Assembly: GCA_027576995.1 (NCBI GenBank) | Contig: JANBQC010000033.1 | Location: 1-64,000, forward strand | Direction of reading: 5' to 3' | Source: Dimargaris cristalligena | Taxonomy: Eukaryota > Kickxellomycota > Dimargaritomycetes > Dimargaritales > Dimargaritaceae | DNA: 64,000 nt | Shown here: one piece after another, positions 47,501 through 58,861 of the stretch | Position numbering within the stretch: position 1 is the stretch's first letter | Layout: every line of letters starts with the position of its first letter | Position numbers and translations under genes: made by a program | The notes under the pieces: generated by a model | Seen by the model: only the letters and a program-made list of their open reading frames with translations | Told to the model about the DNA's origin: nothing | The model's database searches: none

Positions 47501-48208
47501 GGCCGTGACAGGGGCCACAAAGGAACTGAGGTTGGCCCGGGACGACCGGTGGTGGTGGCTCGTTACCCGCTGGACGATACGAACCACAATGTAGAGCGTG
47601 GCCTCCAAGACCTCCAGATGGCAGGTGTAGAGTAGAGCCCGAAGCTGGTTCAGGGAATTATAGAGATTACGGTTGATGGAGTTTTCCATGAGTAGCCGGG
47701 TGAACTGCAAGATGGCACAAACCAGGGCCCACGTGGGTTCGGGGAACGGCTTAACCTGAACTCCGCGGTAGAGGCCGTAGTCCTGGCACACCTGCTCAAG
47801 TATAGAGTCGAACCGGTTAAGGACGGGGATCCACTGGAAAATGTCGCCACGGTGGTATTTCCAGCTGGTAGTACCAGCCACTAGGCCCGCGATTCCGTCA
47901 TCGGGACACTCGAGCAGTTGGGTCTTGAGGCGTTGAAGGTCATGGGGCTAGCGAAATTGGTGCCGAAAAAAAAGGGGAGGATGCAAAAACCGTGAATAAG
48001 GGGGGGTGGAAAGGCAGAGGTGAGTTACCGGGGTAGGGGGGTACCACCTCACAATGGAGGAAGAAGATACAGGGAATAGACTGGACCTAACTGACGCATT
48101 GGGGTCAATCGAGGCCAGAACTGGGCGGCGCTGTCGGGCCCAAGAGGGAGGAGCACGTTGACTTACAAGTTTACTTAATTGCTTGATCGGCTGTTTGGTG
48201 ATTTTCAT
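35576..48208 (-). CDS. TOM1: TOM1/HUWE1-type giant HECT ubiquitin ligase, two exons
   Basis: A 4137-residue HECT E3 from a 14-codon exon (48167-48208, MKITKQPIKQLSKL) and one 12,372-nt exon (35576-47947), joined in phase 0. The start follows the family: a short basic peptide, then ECPDD and IFQWIPVLNRFDSIL. Order: Armadillo-like N-terminal half (DUF908/DUF913 type); UBA domain at about 1290-1330 (LMDMGFSSEAAEMALRR); long linkers; an extremely acidic region about 2233-2553 with an eight-Asp run; two UBM-type motifs near 3036 and 3078 (FLEALPEDLREEVL, FLDALPLDIRQEVI); and HECT at about 3770-4137. The active cysteine is C4104 in HTCFNQL, and the C-terminus ends FGFA as in HECT proteins. Yeast Tom1 (3268 residues) degrades excess histones and unassembled ribosomal proteins. 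This copy is longer, closer to human HUWE1 (4374), but I see no WWE domain. The gene is intact. Confidence 0.95.
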
Positions 48209-49025
48209 TCTCAAAGATAATGGCAAATTAGAAAAACCAGGGAAGCTATTCCCGAGGCTGGGAATGAGAAAGGGGTATTTGAGAGGGAAAGGGATGCACA
48301 ACTAAGGAGGCGGGGGAGGAGCAGAGAAATAAAGGAGGCACTAAGGGGGAGATGGTAAGGTAAATGCACAACTAGCCTATTAGAGCAATCGGGCTTAGGC
48401 AAAGAAGAGATGTAAGAAAATGAACGGTGGGAAAGTGGCCAAAGGAAGAACGGAAGGAAGGGAAGAGAGGAAGAGAAGAGAGGATGGACAGAAGGAAAAC
48501 GGGATTTGAAGTCAAGCAAGGGAGACCAGCCGAAGCCTGGAGAAGTGGCCGGAGCCTGGGCCAACCGGTGGGCAATGCACTATCACCAAGCAGGCCAGAA
48601 AACCTTGCAATGACGAGGCCCGGATGTATGCGGTCATTTCTTCTATATGCACCGGATGGGTAGCCATGCTATACCTCACCTTGGTCTCCATCCCTTTCCT
48701 GGCACTAGCCATTTTCACGCCCTTCGTTCATCTAAACTCCGCCCTTCCCAGCGCATTGGCCAAGGCAGTTTGTGAACCCAGCGGCCACTAACGACTTTTC
48801 TTAGTAATACCGGGGACTTGACTGACAAAAAATGGTTTATTACTAATACATACACGCCAATATGGATGGCAAATGATATCCCCAAAGACAACTGGGTAAA
48901 TATGGTGTGAGTCAACATGCCAAACTATCCACAGGCATCGCCCGATCATTATTACCCATTAGAAATAGAGTAGGTAGTGGTATCCCCGTGAATTCAAGGG
49001 TGGCCCTATCGTTCGCTGGTAGCAA
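48209..49025. other. Upstream region of TOM1
   Basis: Contains the TOM1 leader, with a long purine-rich plus strand at 48420-48500 (pyrimidine-rich on the coding strand). A minus-strand frame from ATG 48712 to 48512 encodes 66 residues (starting MASARKGMETK, with a GTGAGG donor-like site after METK). It could be a small gene, an upstream exon or chance, and I do not call it. Confidence 0.4.
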
Positions 49026-50225
49026 TTAACAATAGCTCTGGAACGATAGCTTGCGGATGCGAGCAATGAAGGGAGCCTTGTCCCAGTCCATTTCTCCTGC
49101 CCAGCCGGGGCTCTTTTCGCCGCCCTTCCATATATCCATCTGCCACTCCTTAGCAGTTAAAGGGAAATCCTTAACTTTGGAGCGAGTCAGGGTTCGTTTA
49201 ACCACGCCATCGATAATCCACTGGATATGGTCAGCCGTGTAATCAATCGTGTACTCGACGTAGGTTTTCGATAGATCCTTGGTCATGTCGTATTTGTTGC
49301 CCAAGTCGTCACCATTCACACGTTCACCACCCACAAAGTACATGGTCTGGACTCGCTTCGTATTGGTACCCACCCACTCCCAATCGATTTCGTCTTGTCC
49401 CGTCTTACCGCGCTAGATACGTGGTTGCGTTGAAAATATATATATATATATATATGGGGTGTAGCCATAAGGGTCAAACGAGCGGTTAATGTCAGCTTAA
49501 TCCACCCCACATCCCCTCCTGGGGAGTCACATCCCAATTAGACTAACCAACGCTTTACATACCTCCCCCTTGCCTATGTTTCGTATGATTCCCCATTTGA
49601 TATAAAAGTATATATAATAACTTACAATGAAGGCGGTTACGACTCCGGACCCAGGAGCCATTTGGATCTGTACGGTAGACCTGCCAAATAGAATGTCGTC
49701 GCGTCCGTAGATCAGTCCCGGACCCGTACAGTTCTGAGTCATCGTCCAGGTCATCTCACCATTCTCGGCTTTAACACCGCATTCGCCCGTAATGATAAAG
49801 TCCTCGCGCAACTTATCGACATCCATAGGGTAGTCCTTTGTCCAGCACGTCACTGCGGTATTGCTAGGATTGGTGATACCCGCCGGCGGGGCCACTACAG
49901 TCGCAGTGGAAGTCGTTGGCGGCTGAACATTCGAGTTTTCGGCGGGATTGCCCGAGGCGACCGGCGCATCAGCGGAGGCATTCAAGGAGTCGCTCGTGGC
50001 GGACGTAGAATCGGCTGAGGCATCACTAGCGCTGGTGGTCAAAGAGCTAGACGTGGTGGTGGTAGGATTGGCCGAAGCCACGGGCGGGTCGACTGGGGCC
50101 ACAGAGGTGTTCAGAGGAGCCGGGACCACGGGGTATGGAATGGCGACGACGAAGGCCAGCATCGCCACGATGGCCACTGCGGCGCTAGCCCAGGCTAGCT
50201 GCTTAGAAACGGGTCGTCGATTCAT
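49026..50225 (-). CDS. CRH-family GH16 transglycosylase, two exons
   Basis: Cell-wall enzyme that links chitin to beta-glucan (Crh1/Utr2 family). Exons 49626-50225 and 49026-49412 join in phase 0 (GTAAGT donor, TAG acceptor) to give 328 residues from the ATG at 50225. The N-terminus has one hydrophobic segment (about 9-30, LAWASAAVAIVAMLAFVVAI), either signal peptide or type II anchor. A Ser/Thr/Ala-rich stalk (about 35-115) follows. The catalytic domain begins near CWTKDYP and holds the GH16 signature QDEIDWEW, with nucleophile E208 and acid/base E212. The motif has Trp where Phe is common. TMYFVGG, VEYTIDY, IQWIIDG and MDIWKGG are the later strands. Yeast Crh proteins have a C-terminal GPI signal; this one ends soon after the domain (QSYC) with none. 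A (TA)n tract sits in the intron. Confidence 0.92.
49436..49455. repeat. (TA)10 microsatellite in the CRH intron
   Basis: About ten TA units between exon 2 (from 49412) and exon 1 (to 49626) of the CRH gene. Confidence 0.95.
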
Positions 50226-53217
50226 GATTAGAGGAAAGGAGGTGTTAGGAATTCACCAGGAATATCCCGTAATTGGTAAGATAATTGAGGGTGGATTGGG
50301 GGGTGACAGTACTGGGAATGGTAATTAGACCAGTTTAAAGAAAAGGGTTACGGAATCCGCTATTAAGAGAAGGAGGCGAGTAATGTCAGTCGAGAGTATC
50401 TGGAAATAGGTTGAATTAGAGTTAACGCTGCTTGGTGTTATGGGCGACAAAATATTATAGGTGTTTGAGCACGATGTTAATGTAAAATTAAATTAATAGG
50501 CGAAGACCGGTGGCAGTCTACTACGACACGAATAATATAATGCACCAAAAATCGGAAAGGTCCAAAACAGAGGGTGCTAAGAGATTAGCTATATTCAACT
50601 GGAAGAAAACATGTTGTATTCGAAAGGGGGCGACTAGCCCGATATTTATAAAGGGTCAGCTGGAGGAAAACGTGCCCATGGATTAGCAGCGAGAGATTAA
50701 CACCCCGCGATCGCCTTCAATGGGTATTTTCGTAATTAGGCCGCTGAGTAGGGAAGAGTACGGCAGTATTGTTATTGAACCCCAACAACTGGACCATATC
50801 CCCCTCCCTCATTGCCTAGGTATCGGGCAAGGGATGGCCAAATGGAAGGAAGGAAGGTCCCAGTTAATGAGACGGGACTCGCCGTAGACCTCACGGCTCG
50901 TCCAACCCGAAACTTGGAAGAACTTTCTAACGGACATTTCTAAGCGCCGCTCTTCTCGTATCCCCCTATCCAGGGTATCTCGACATACTCAGCCCATAGG
51001 CCTAGGCTCGGTTAAAAATCGGTCTTATCGTCTATACTGTCGAGTTCCCCGGTCGCTGGTTCGGGACTTACTCTCGTCTTCATTTCCCGCCACTTCGTCG
51101 CCGGCGCCCTAACCGCAAACCTGCTATAAAAAACAAAAAAGAAACAGGGCGGAATTTTTACCCTATAACTAGGCAACACCCTATCCCTCTAGTACCCAGG
51201 CCAGATATGCGAGATCAAGTCCTTGGTGAAGTATATTTATGGAGGCGCCGATCCCCGCCCGTCGCCTTTTCCTCGTTCCCGACCTATACTATTGTCACGC
51301 GCTCTCCCAAATAGACCCCCCAAAAATACTCCAACCCCTAAGCCTCGCCAACACACCCCTCCAGCCACCTCAATATCTATATCCCCTCATAATTGACGCG
51401 TACATGGCCAAGCTCAACCTACCCTTTGGTAAATACAGTGCAGATAATTACATCTCTAAACCGAACCTGGTGGAAGGAAATGGAGTTAGTATTTTCTATA
51501 TGCTCGTGGTATTTTAAATCCCCCTCATTCCGACCAGGCCCGTCTCGATCAAGCTACTCGCATAAGTCTATAATGCCTAACCTTTAGAGTGGTGCTAGGT
51601 TGGTGAACGGAGTCAACTAATGGGGGAGGAGGGGGAGGGGGTCATCTAAGGGAGCTTTGATAGAAGAGGCTATAGGCCCCGGCCTGGATCAGCCTACGGA
51701 TCGTCCCCTCGCCTACCTACTTTATATTCGACGGGGACAGCCCATGCAAGCGTGGTATTTTAAGCGACTGGTGGTGCAGTAGTATCGCCCAAGGCCTTCC
51801 AAGTCGATCATGGATGCAATAGTTGCTTGGCCACTTGTCGCCGAACGAGAAGTAGACGATTCGCATCTAGTTGATAGAGGGGGGGTCGAGGATTTCGGTA
51901 ATTCGTTTTAATACTAATTATATTTATTTCCATCGAAACCATTGCGCCAAAGATAAAAGATCATTGGGGCTATATAGAAAATGAACTATAAATACGATAG
52001 CAAAAGCCGATCGATGATATGCGGATGATTGCCACTGAGCCAACGCCTATAATATCGATACAGTTTGGTATACGTGACCCGACAATCTGCCAGATTATCC
52101 AAAACTAGACTGCCAATAGTAATCAACTATTATACATCCTAACCAATCCGCCACGGATAAAAGTTGCACCCTAGCTCCAAGAAATAGTAAATCGATAGGG
52201 AGGAAGGTTCGACTAGGCGGTATAACAAGAGCACATTAAAAGAGACGAACGTCGTTGGTTGACAATAGCTCCCCTTCACCGCCTACTCTCCCATATAAAC
52301 TATTTTAAACTCTATAGAATTAGGGCGAATTGCAATCTATATAGTATATATGTCAATATTCAAATAGCAATTAATCCAAAGTGGACTCGGCCGAAATCCC
52401 ATCTAACCCATGAAAACATAGTATTATCAACAATGGTGTGTGTCAGAGGACGACTACCAACTTTATAGGTTTTTAAAACATACTCAATTTTCAAATTGAT
52501 AACCCTATGTAAAAATAGCCAGCATAAAATCGCTAGGCCACCAGGGATTAAAGAGGTTCAGCCAACCGCTGCTAGTCTCTGCCCCCCCCCAATACACCTT
52601 TTATCACAGAAGCACGGTCTGTCGGGAAAATGTGATCATTTTCAACATGGGAAATTGGCTGAAGTCAAGTAAGCCTAGTATACCCAGTCGAAGAGGCCGG
52701 TACATTTTCCGGGGCCCTCATTCGGACTCTTAATTCGCAAAGGTGTAGGGCCTCTCACTGCCAGCGCTCCGCTACTTAACCGAAATGGCTATCCAGGAGG
52801 AAAATGGCCAGGAAAGCCCCAATTCAAGTCCACTCCGCGAAGCTACCGGTCGAAACGACCTGCAGCACCGGCTATACCATCTCAAATTGGGTAGTTGACC
52901 CGACCTGTCCATTGTCACCTAGTAACTTCGATAAATTGTTTACCATTAAATGGCCACTCAATTGCGGTAAAATCAGCACAAGCCTAGGATTTGCAAATGC
53001 ATGCTTTTAAATTAAATGTGATACTAATTATAATTATCACCCAAAAACCAAGGAATATGTATTGATGAAACTCGGTATAGGTTATTGAAAAACAAAATAA
53101 AAGGCCAGGGAACTGATTATTTATAGGCCGTCGGGGAAATTAAACAGAATATGGAAAACGAATTGGAAGTATAGAGAGGGGAAAGTTAACATTAACAGTT
53201 AAAAAAGAAAACAGGGT
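50226..53217. other. Gene-poor intergenic region
   Basis: About 3 kb between the CRH promoter and the metacaspase 3' end. Frames are short. One with a proper ATG at 52804-53010 (+, 68 residues, four Cys) has no signal peptide or known domain and is doubtful. A minus-strand donor-like site at about 51069 could not be extended. Confidence 0.45.
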
Positions 53218-55248
53218 TTACATGATAAAGGTTTGATTCATGTCCATCAGCCGGCCAGAACTCAATTGGGGCACTTGGGAATACTTGCTCTTTAGGAAGC
53301 TGCGAACGTTGCTAAGAATCTGGATATAGGTTTGATGGGGGTTTGACCGGAGAACAGATATGAGGGCATGCGACATGGCACCCGTATTGCCAACAGCGTA
53401 GTTGAATGTATCCGCCGACGTTTGCGAATCGGCGCACCTAAGTGGGATAAGGAAGTGTCAGAGGAAAGGGGGTATACAGACATCAAAATGGATTAGTAAG
53501 TGGATTTACGGTGTAATTATTGGCACAAGCAACCCAGACACAATCCAATTACGCCTTCACAGCAAAGGGCGGATTAAGAGTCATCAAAAGGAGCGTACGA
53601 ATTGGCGATGATTGCAATTACATAGACCACGGCTAGGATATATATATATATATAAGACCATTACTATGTATAAAAAGCAATAAATAAAAAGATTTGCGTG
53701 AAATTTAACCACCAATTAGTTGTGAGGACTTACCCGCTAAACATAATAACATCGCCCATGCTGCTCTTGAGGGCCACTTGGCGCTGCTGAATCTTGGGAC
53801 CATTGACCATGGCCTTAAGACCAGAGAAGACCGACCTGCCGGCGGACATAATGTCCCCGGACATGTAAGACGAGCCCGCCTTCATGAGGGACTGAGTGGC
53901 CATCTCGGCCACCTGATTTTGCACCAACCGACCCTGGTGGTCGTAAACAAACGGTAAATCGAGAGCCGTTCCGGAGTGGCATGAGTCAAAAACAGCGGTG
54001 AGTCGACACCCCTGGGGGAGAGGGCGGACCATGATTTCGTTCATAGTATCGTCGGTGATCTGGCCGGCCTTTTTGTAGTCCACGGGAAGAATCGTCTCGT
54101 CGAAGCCGTCTACCTCGTCACCCGACGTGTCCACGACTTGGCTACCGTGCCCACTAAAATGAAAGAAAAAGGAATCATTGGGCCGGGCATCTGCCACTAA
54201 CCAGCGCATGGCCTGGATCATATTGGCGCGAGTGGGCATATTTCTTGGGTTTTTGGAGTCATCGGTAAGTATGACCATGTCGCATTCGCGGAAATTGAAC
54301 CGTTCTATGATGAACTTCTTAATGTTATGGACATCGTTGATACAACCTAATATGTGTAAATAACGCCGGGATATCGGTTAATAGCGGTAGCCCAAGAATG
54401 CATTATTACAAAGCAAACATAGTTAGTAGATGGGGGAGTAACCTGGTACAAATGAAAGGGCCGAATCAGATTGGAGACCCGCCTAATTCCCACCAAGATA
54501 GGCGGGTGATAGCCGCGCACACGTCATCGCATATCGAAGTAAAGAACCAGGGGCTACGCTTATAAAATAATGGAATGAACGGGAACTCACCTTTGAGGGC
54601 ACTGGACTGGCCAATGTAATTGATACCGATCAGTAGGGCTCGCTTTCGACCCGTACACTGCGAGACTTGGACATTGTTGCCCTGCTGGTAGAGGCTGCCC
54701 CACTTGGCATTGCCACCCGGCATTAAGATAGGTCCGCCCGACTGATTAGGGGGCCGATGGGTTTGTCGCTGGGGCAACGCCGGGGCAGGCGCACCCCCCA
54801 TCCCCGATGAAGGAGGGGGATAGCCGCCGCCGTTACCACCCATGTTACCATAGGGCGACGGGGGCGGGGGGTACGCGGCCCCGGGCATATTTTGGGCCGG
54901 GGGCTGCTGGTACGGTGACATGGGTGGGGGATAACCGCCTCCTCCGCTGCCGGGGAAGGCCATAGGGTCTTGTTGGTAGGGCGGTGGTTGTGGTGGGTAG
55001 CCACCCCCGCCTGGAGGGCCTCCGGGCATACCCATACTTGGAGGAGGGCCGCCGTTGCCGAAGCCCATGGGGCCGGACGGAGGACCCTGGAAGCCCGAGT
55101 GGCCCTGAGGGGGGTAGCCACCCCCATAGGGGCTGGGCGGATAGCCCCCGCTGTTCTGAGGAGCGCCGCCCGGCAGGCCCACGAATCCACCCGGATTGGC
55201 AGAAGGGAACTGCTGCTGATCGTCGCGGTACTGTTGGCCGGGGTACAT
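53218..55248 (-). CDS. MCA1: Type I metacaspase, three exons
   Basis: Calcium-dependent, Arg/Lys-specific cysteine protease of the caspase clan, with roles in protein quality control and stress death in fungi. Exons 54591-55248, 53734-54346 and 53218-53437 join with phases 1 and 2 and total 496 residues. Residues 1-185 are a prodomain of Gly/Pro/Tyr/Gln-rich repeats (GGYPP, YQQ), typical of fungal type I enzymes. The p20 region starts RKRALLIGINYIG and continues LKGCINDVHNI, with catalytic His286 in HFSGHGSQ and Cys342 in VFDSCHSG. The metal-linked DGFDE and DDTMNEI motifs are present. The p10 region has FSGCADSQTSADT in exon 3, with the exon join inside this motif. All catalytic residues are intact. 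A (TA)n tract lies in intron 2. Confidence 0.95.
53638..53654. repeat. (TA)n microsatellite in metacaspase intron 2
   Basis: About eight TA units between exons 2 and 3 of the metacaspase gene. Confidence 0.95.
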
Positions 55249-55504
55249 GGGAGAGGACTCAAATCAGATGGTTACTGATGAATTTAAAGAGTGAACGGAG
55301 GGCGCTTCGAAAAGTGGCCGAAAATACGGGTCTGCTTAGGTTGGCCTAAAGGTCGCGAAATAAAAGAGGGAGTGGGTTGTTATATGCCTGGTGGTGGTAG
55401 ATAATTGACCAAAACAAAGAGCGGCAGCTATGCACTAACAAAGGCTGAAAAATAATAATGGCAGAGATAAGAAATAAAATACCAATGCCGTCCCTAATGG
55501 GTCT

Positions 55505-55526
55505 TATATATATATATATATATATA
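55505..55526. repeat. (TA)n microsatellite
   Basis: About eleven TA units, roughly 260 bases upstream of the metacaspase start codon. Confidence 0.95.
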
Positions 55527-56364
55527 GAGCCAATGAAATCGAAGGCAATGGAGACACAGATACTCGTCAGGGGACACCAAAACGAGACTCTGCTCAGTCA
55601 TCCAATCTACCCACGGGGTGCACTACAGGGCCTAGCTTAGCTTGGCTCCTCCATAACACGCCAAGAAATCGTAATTGGGGATCCACACCCGCCACCAAAA
55701 CAATCGCACTCCCTCTCACATGGCACTTTCCGCAGCGACGCGCCTCAACAATAAAAGGCGGGATACCAGCACTGTTCGGTGAACAACTAACGGGTGTTCT
55801 TGGTGTATTCCTAAGGGATAGCCAGGCCTTCTGAATACCACAGATACCACATAAATAGAACAGGCGGGTCCGACCGTCTAAAGAATAGAGCTAAAACAAT
55901 GGGCTATACCATCCACAAGTGATGTCAGTGCCAAGGCGTAACGGCACCCTAATTCTAAGCCTGACCCTCCTATTGACATTGTCTTCATGGGGGATGTGAG
56001 TACATCATATATAGGGAATTTATAGAAGAAATGCATACACAATGCAGGGACCGTGGGCCCTCGTCAGGTGGGGGGTCGTAAGGGGGACGTCCGGGTAAAA
56101 TAATACACATATATGGTTATATCAACGAACAATGTATAGTCGGGGAATTCGTTGCAAGCGTAATAATACAGATAGTATGTAGATAGATGGGTGATGATAA
56201 TATAGTAAACCGCACAAACCACCCTTTAGTCAGCGGCGTGAAAATGGCGAGGTCAGGTGAGGTGAGGTAGGTGCAGAGGTGAAATAGGTGCGCAGGTTTT
56301 GGCTTGGTAATGGATGTAATGGAGTGAGGTAGGCATAGGTAAAGACAAACCCCACAATAATGAT

Positions 56365-56386
56365 CATAATAATAATAATAATAATA
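56365..56386. repeat. (AAT)n trinucleotide repeat
   Basis: Seven AAT units close to the 3' end of the F-box/Sec7 gene. Confidence 0.9.
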
Positions 56387-56513
56387 CCGTCAACGATGAG
56401 ATTGAAAGAAGTGGATAGAGCGATAGTGTGTCGTGTTCATAAAGAATGTAGAGAGTAGCGGCATGCAGCCGGGGTGAGGGGTCTTGCTTGGATTCCCCCC
56501 TCACCCTGTGAGT

Positions 56514-58861
56514 CTAGTGGGAGGGCTGGGCGACTGATGCCGTTGGGGTGTCCTCAGGTGATTTGACTTGCGTCCACCACTGGCGAATAGCCCCCAGAGT
56601 AGACTGTCCACCCCGTAGTCCCAGGGAATTGGATAGTCGCCGGAGACGGCGGGGTATCCGGGGACTACCTCGACGCGGTCGGTTGGCGGTTCGGGCCGGC
56701 TCCACGAAGGCCGTATTTAAGGTCAAGTTGAGATCAAGGGAGGCCAGCTGGTTAATATTTTGGAAGATGGTGGGTTCGGAGGTCTCCAGGTGATCCGGGT
56801 CAATGAGGGCCGGTACCGCGGCGAAGGGGGCACTCCGCTGGTTGTGGTGGAACTCGAATATGGGTGCGATGGGAGGTCGTACGCTGGTACAGGAGCCTGG
56901 GAGTGGCGAGAGGTCGGACGGGGGAGGTTCATTGGTGGTTAGGGACGGCGTAGTTTCACTGGAGGTCAACTCGGGGTCCTCAGTAGTAGCAGATGTACCC
57001 AGCGGGCTTCCCTGGCTGTCTAGTTCGCTAGGTAAGTCGTCTAGGTCGCTCACTTCTTCATCTGTCCCATGGGACTCGGTCTCGGTATCTTCAGCAGGTT
57101 CAGGCTGAGGGGGTTCTGGGGGAGGGTGACGCTGGTGGTGGGGAACCGCCGAGGGGATTATGGGGATATGCCGATCCAGAATGGGGTGGTCCTTGATATC
57201 TTTGTAAATCGTTTTCAGGGTAGTTACTGAATAGACCTGGTGTTTGTAGCTCCCCTGGACCAGTTTGATGAAGTACTGGCAGCTCATTTTCTTTTTCACG
57301 GCGGGGTTTCGAAACTCCCGGTCAATGAATAAAAAGGTCCAGAGCATGGGGTAGATGGAATCCACTGGGTTATCGGCCCCGAATAATGTGCGGAATTCGG
57401 GGTTGCTCCGGCAGTACTCCTGGGACAAATCATAAATGATATCGTCCAGCAGTGGCATAGTCACGGGTGCGTTGTGTTTGCGGAGGCGCTTCCTATTTTA
57501 CCCCCGGAGTGCCGTTTGTTGTGTCGTGGTTATTTTCAAAAATAAGGATAATTGAAATAAAACATATATATTAAAAAGTTATTCGGACTGGATAGATGGT
57601 GCAAATGGAATCTTCGCAGAAATGGGTGCAGTAGACAATCCTCTAGACATTCGAAGCCGAGAAAAATCCACTAATTAGGAATATTCCAATAACCGGACGA
57701 TACCGGAGGTTCCGGGTCGCTTCATAGGATTTAATATTTGGCATGGGTAGGGCCGTGCGTAAAGAGGCTTGCTTACCTTAGCGCGCGCATGAGAGACATG
57801 TTGGCATAGGGGTAGATGTTCATCAGGTCGCGGTAGGTAAAAAGGGCGGGCATTCGCCACGCCGTACACATTTGAGAGCATGAGATGACATCTTTCGCCG
57901 ACTCCACGTAGCGTAATACATGGTAAACCAGTTCCCGGGGTAGTTGGGCCATTGTGGGAGGAAGGGGGGCGGGTAGTGGCGGGGTACCGGCGGAGAGGGA
58001 GACGGAGGGGGTACTGGAGGGATTCGGGACTAAAGCACGCGACACTTGTTCAACGCTGTGGTCGTTCCGCGTAAAATCCTTAGGGACGGGGGCCGGAGGG
58101 ATAAGGCCTGGTACCGAAGCATGCCCAGCACCGAAGGTGGAACTCGGCACGGAGAATTCCAAGGAGTTCATATGGTGCAGAGGCGAGGCGGAATAATTGC
58201 GCGAGGGGTCGTCGTCGGGAACCGAAGCGTCCTCGGGTGATGAATGGATCACCCGAAAATGGGGGCTCGGAGTATTGGACACGGGGCCCCGACCGGGCGG
58301 AGACCCATTCGGGTAGCCGGTGTCCAATCCGTGACTACGCCGGCGGGAGGCAAAGAACGACGAGTCATGGCCGCCCTTATCGGGAGAGAGCGAGGTCAGT
58401 TTTTTGGTGATATTGGATAATGACGCGATACTCCGGGGCGTGAGAGACCGGAAACGGTGTCGGGCGGGGCCTGTTTCGGGGGTTTCACCTGGGCTGGGGG
58501 CTAGGTCAGGCCCCTGGAAGACCGGTGGGTTACTAGGGCCCGGCGCAGCACCTAGGTCCGTCGAAGGCGCAGCGGGGTCAAATGAGCGGGGTAGGAGAGA
58601 GTTGTTATTGTTGTTGGCCAGGCTAACGGTGGTGGGGATGGGCATAGAGACATGCCGCACGCCCAATAAGCGCATATTGCCAACGGGGCGCTCGCCGGAC
58701 CCGGTGGAAGCGTCGAGCGGAGCGGGTGGAGGGGTATGGTTAGCGGGCTCAGCAGACTGGTCTTGGGGAAATGTATGACTTGATTGGCGACGAATACCCA
58801 AATTGCGGCCTAGGCCATTAAGACCGAGGCTTCCGCGTCCGGGAGAGCGGGAGTGAGCCAT
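56514..58861 (-). CDS. F-box protein with partial Sec7-like domain, two exons
   Basis: Exons 57777-58861 and 56514-57492 join in phase 2 and give 687 residues from the ATG at 58861. An ATG at 58996 is also in frame, but the extra 45 residues look like leader and contain a GTGAGT donor word. Residues 1-300 are Ser/Pro-rich and disordered. The F-box is at about 304-345 (AQLPRELVYHVLRYV, CSQMCTAW), for binding SKP1. Directly after it, about 342-450 match the second half of a Sec7 domain without gaps: SLMRALRKRL, then EYCRSNPEF, then FRNPAVKKKMSCQYFI and LKTIYKDIKDHPI. The GEAQ loop holding the catalytic glutamate reads PVTMP, with T373 at the Glu place, so Arf exchange activity is unlikely. The tail is acidic then basic. 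Architecture recalls animal FBXO8, which acts on Arf6. The exon join falls inside the Sec7 helix, which supports the gene model. Confidence 0.82.

Larger units (their letters stand above)
55249..56513. other. Intergenic region between metacaspase and F-box gene
   Basis: Promoter side of the metacaspase and 3' flank of the F-box/Sec7 gene. Contains a (TA)n tract (55505-55526) and an (AAT)n tract (56365-56386). Near 56250-56340 are repeated GTGAGGT/GCAGGT words on the plus strand. No gene seen. Confidence 0.5.

Noticed and set aside
54723..55349. Open frames overlapping the metacaspase prodomain on both strands
   Set aside because: They are shifted or reverse readings of the Gly/Pro codon repeats; the metacaspase frame joins to its catalytic exons.
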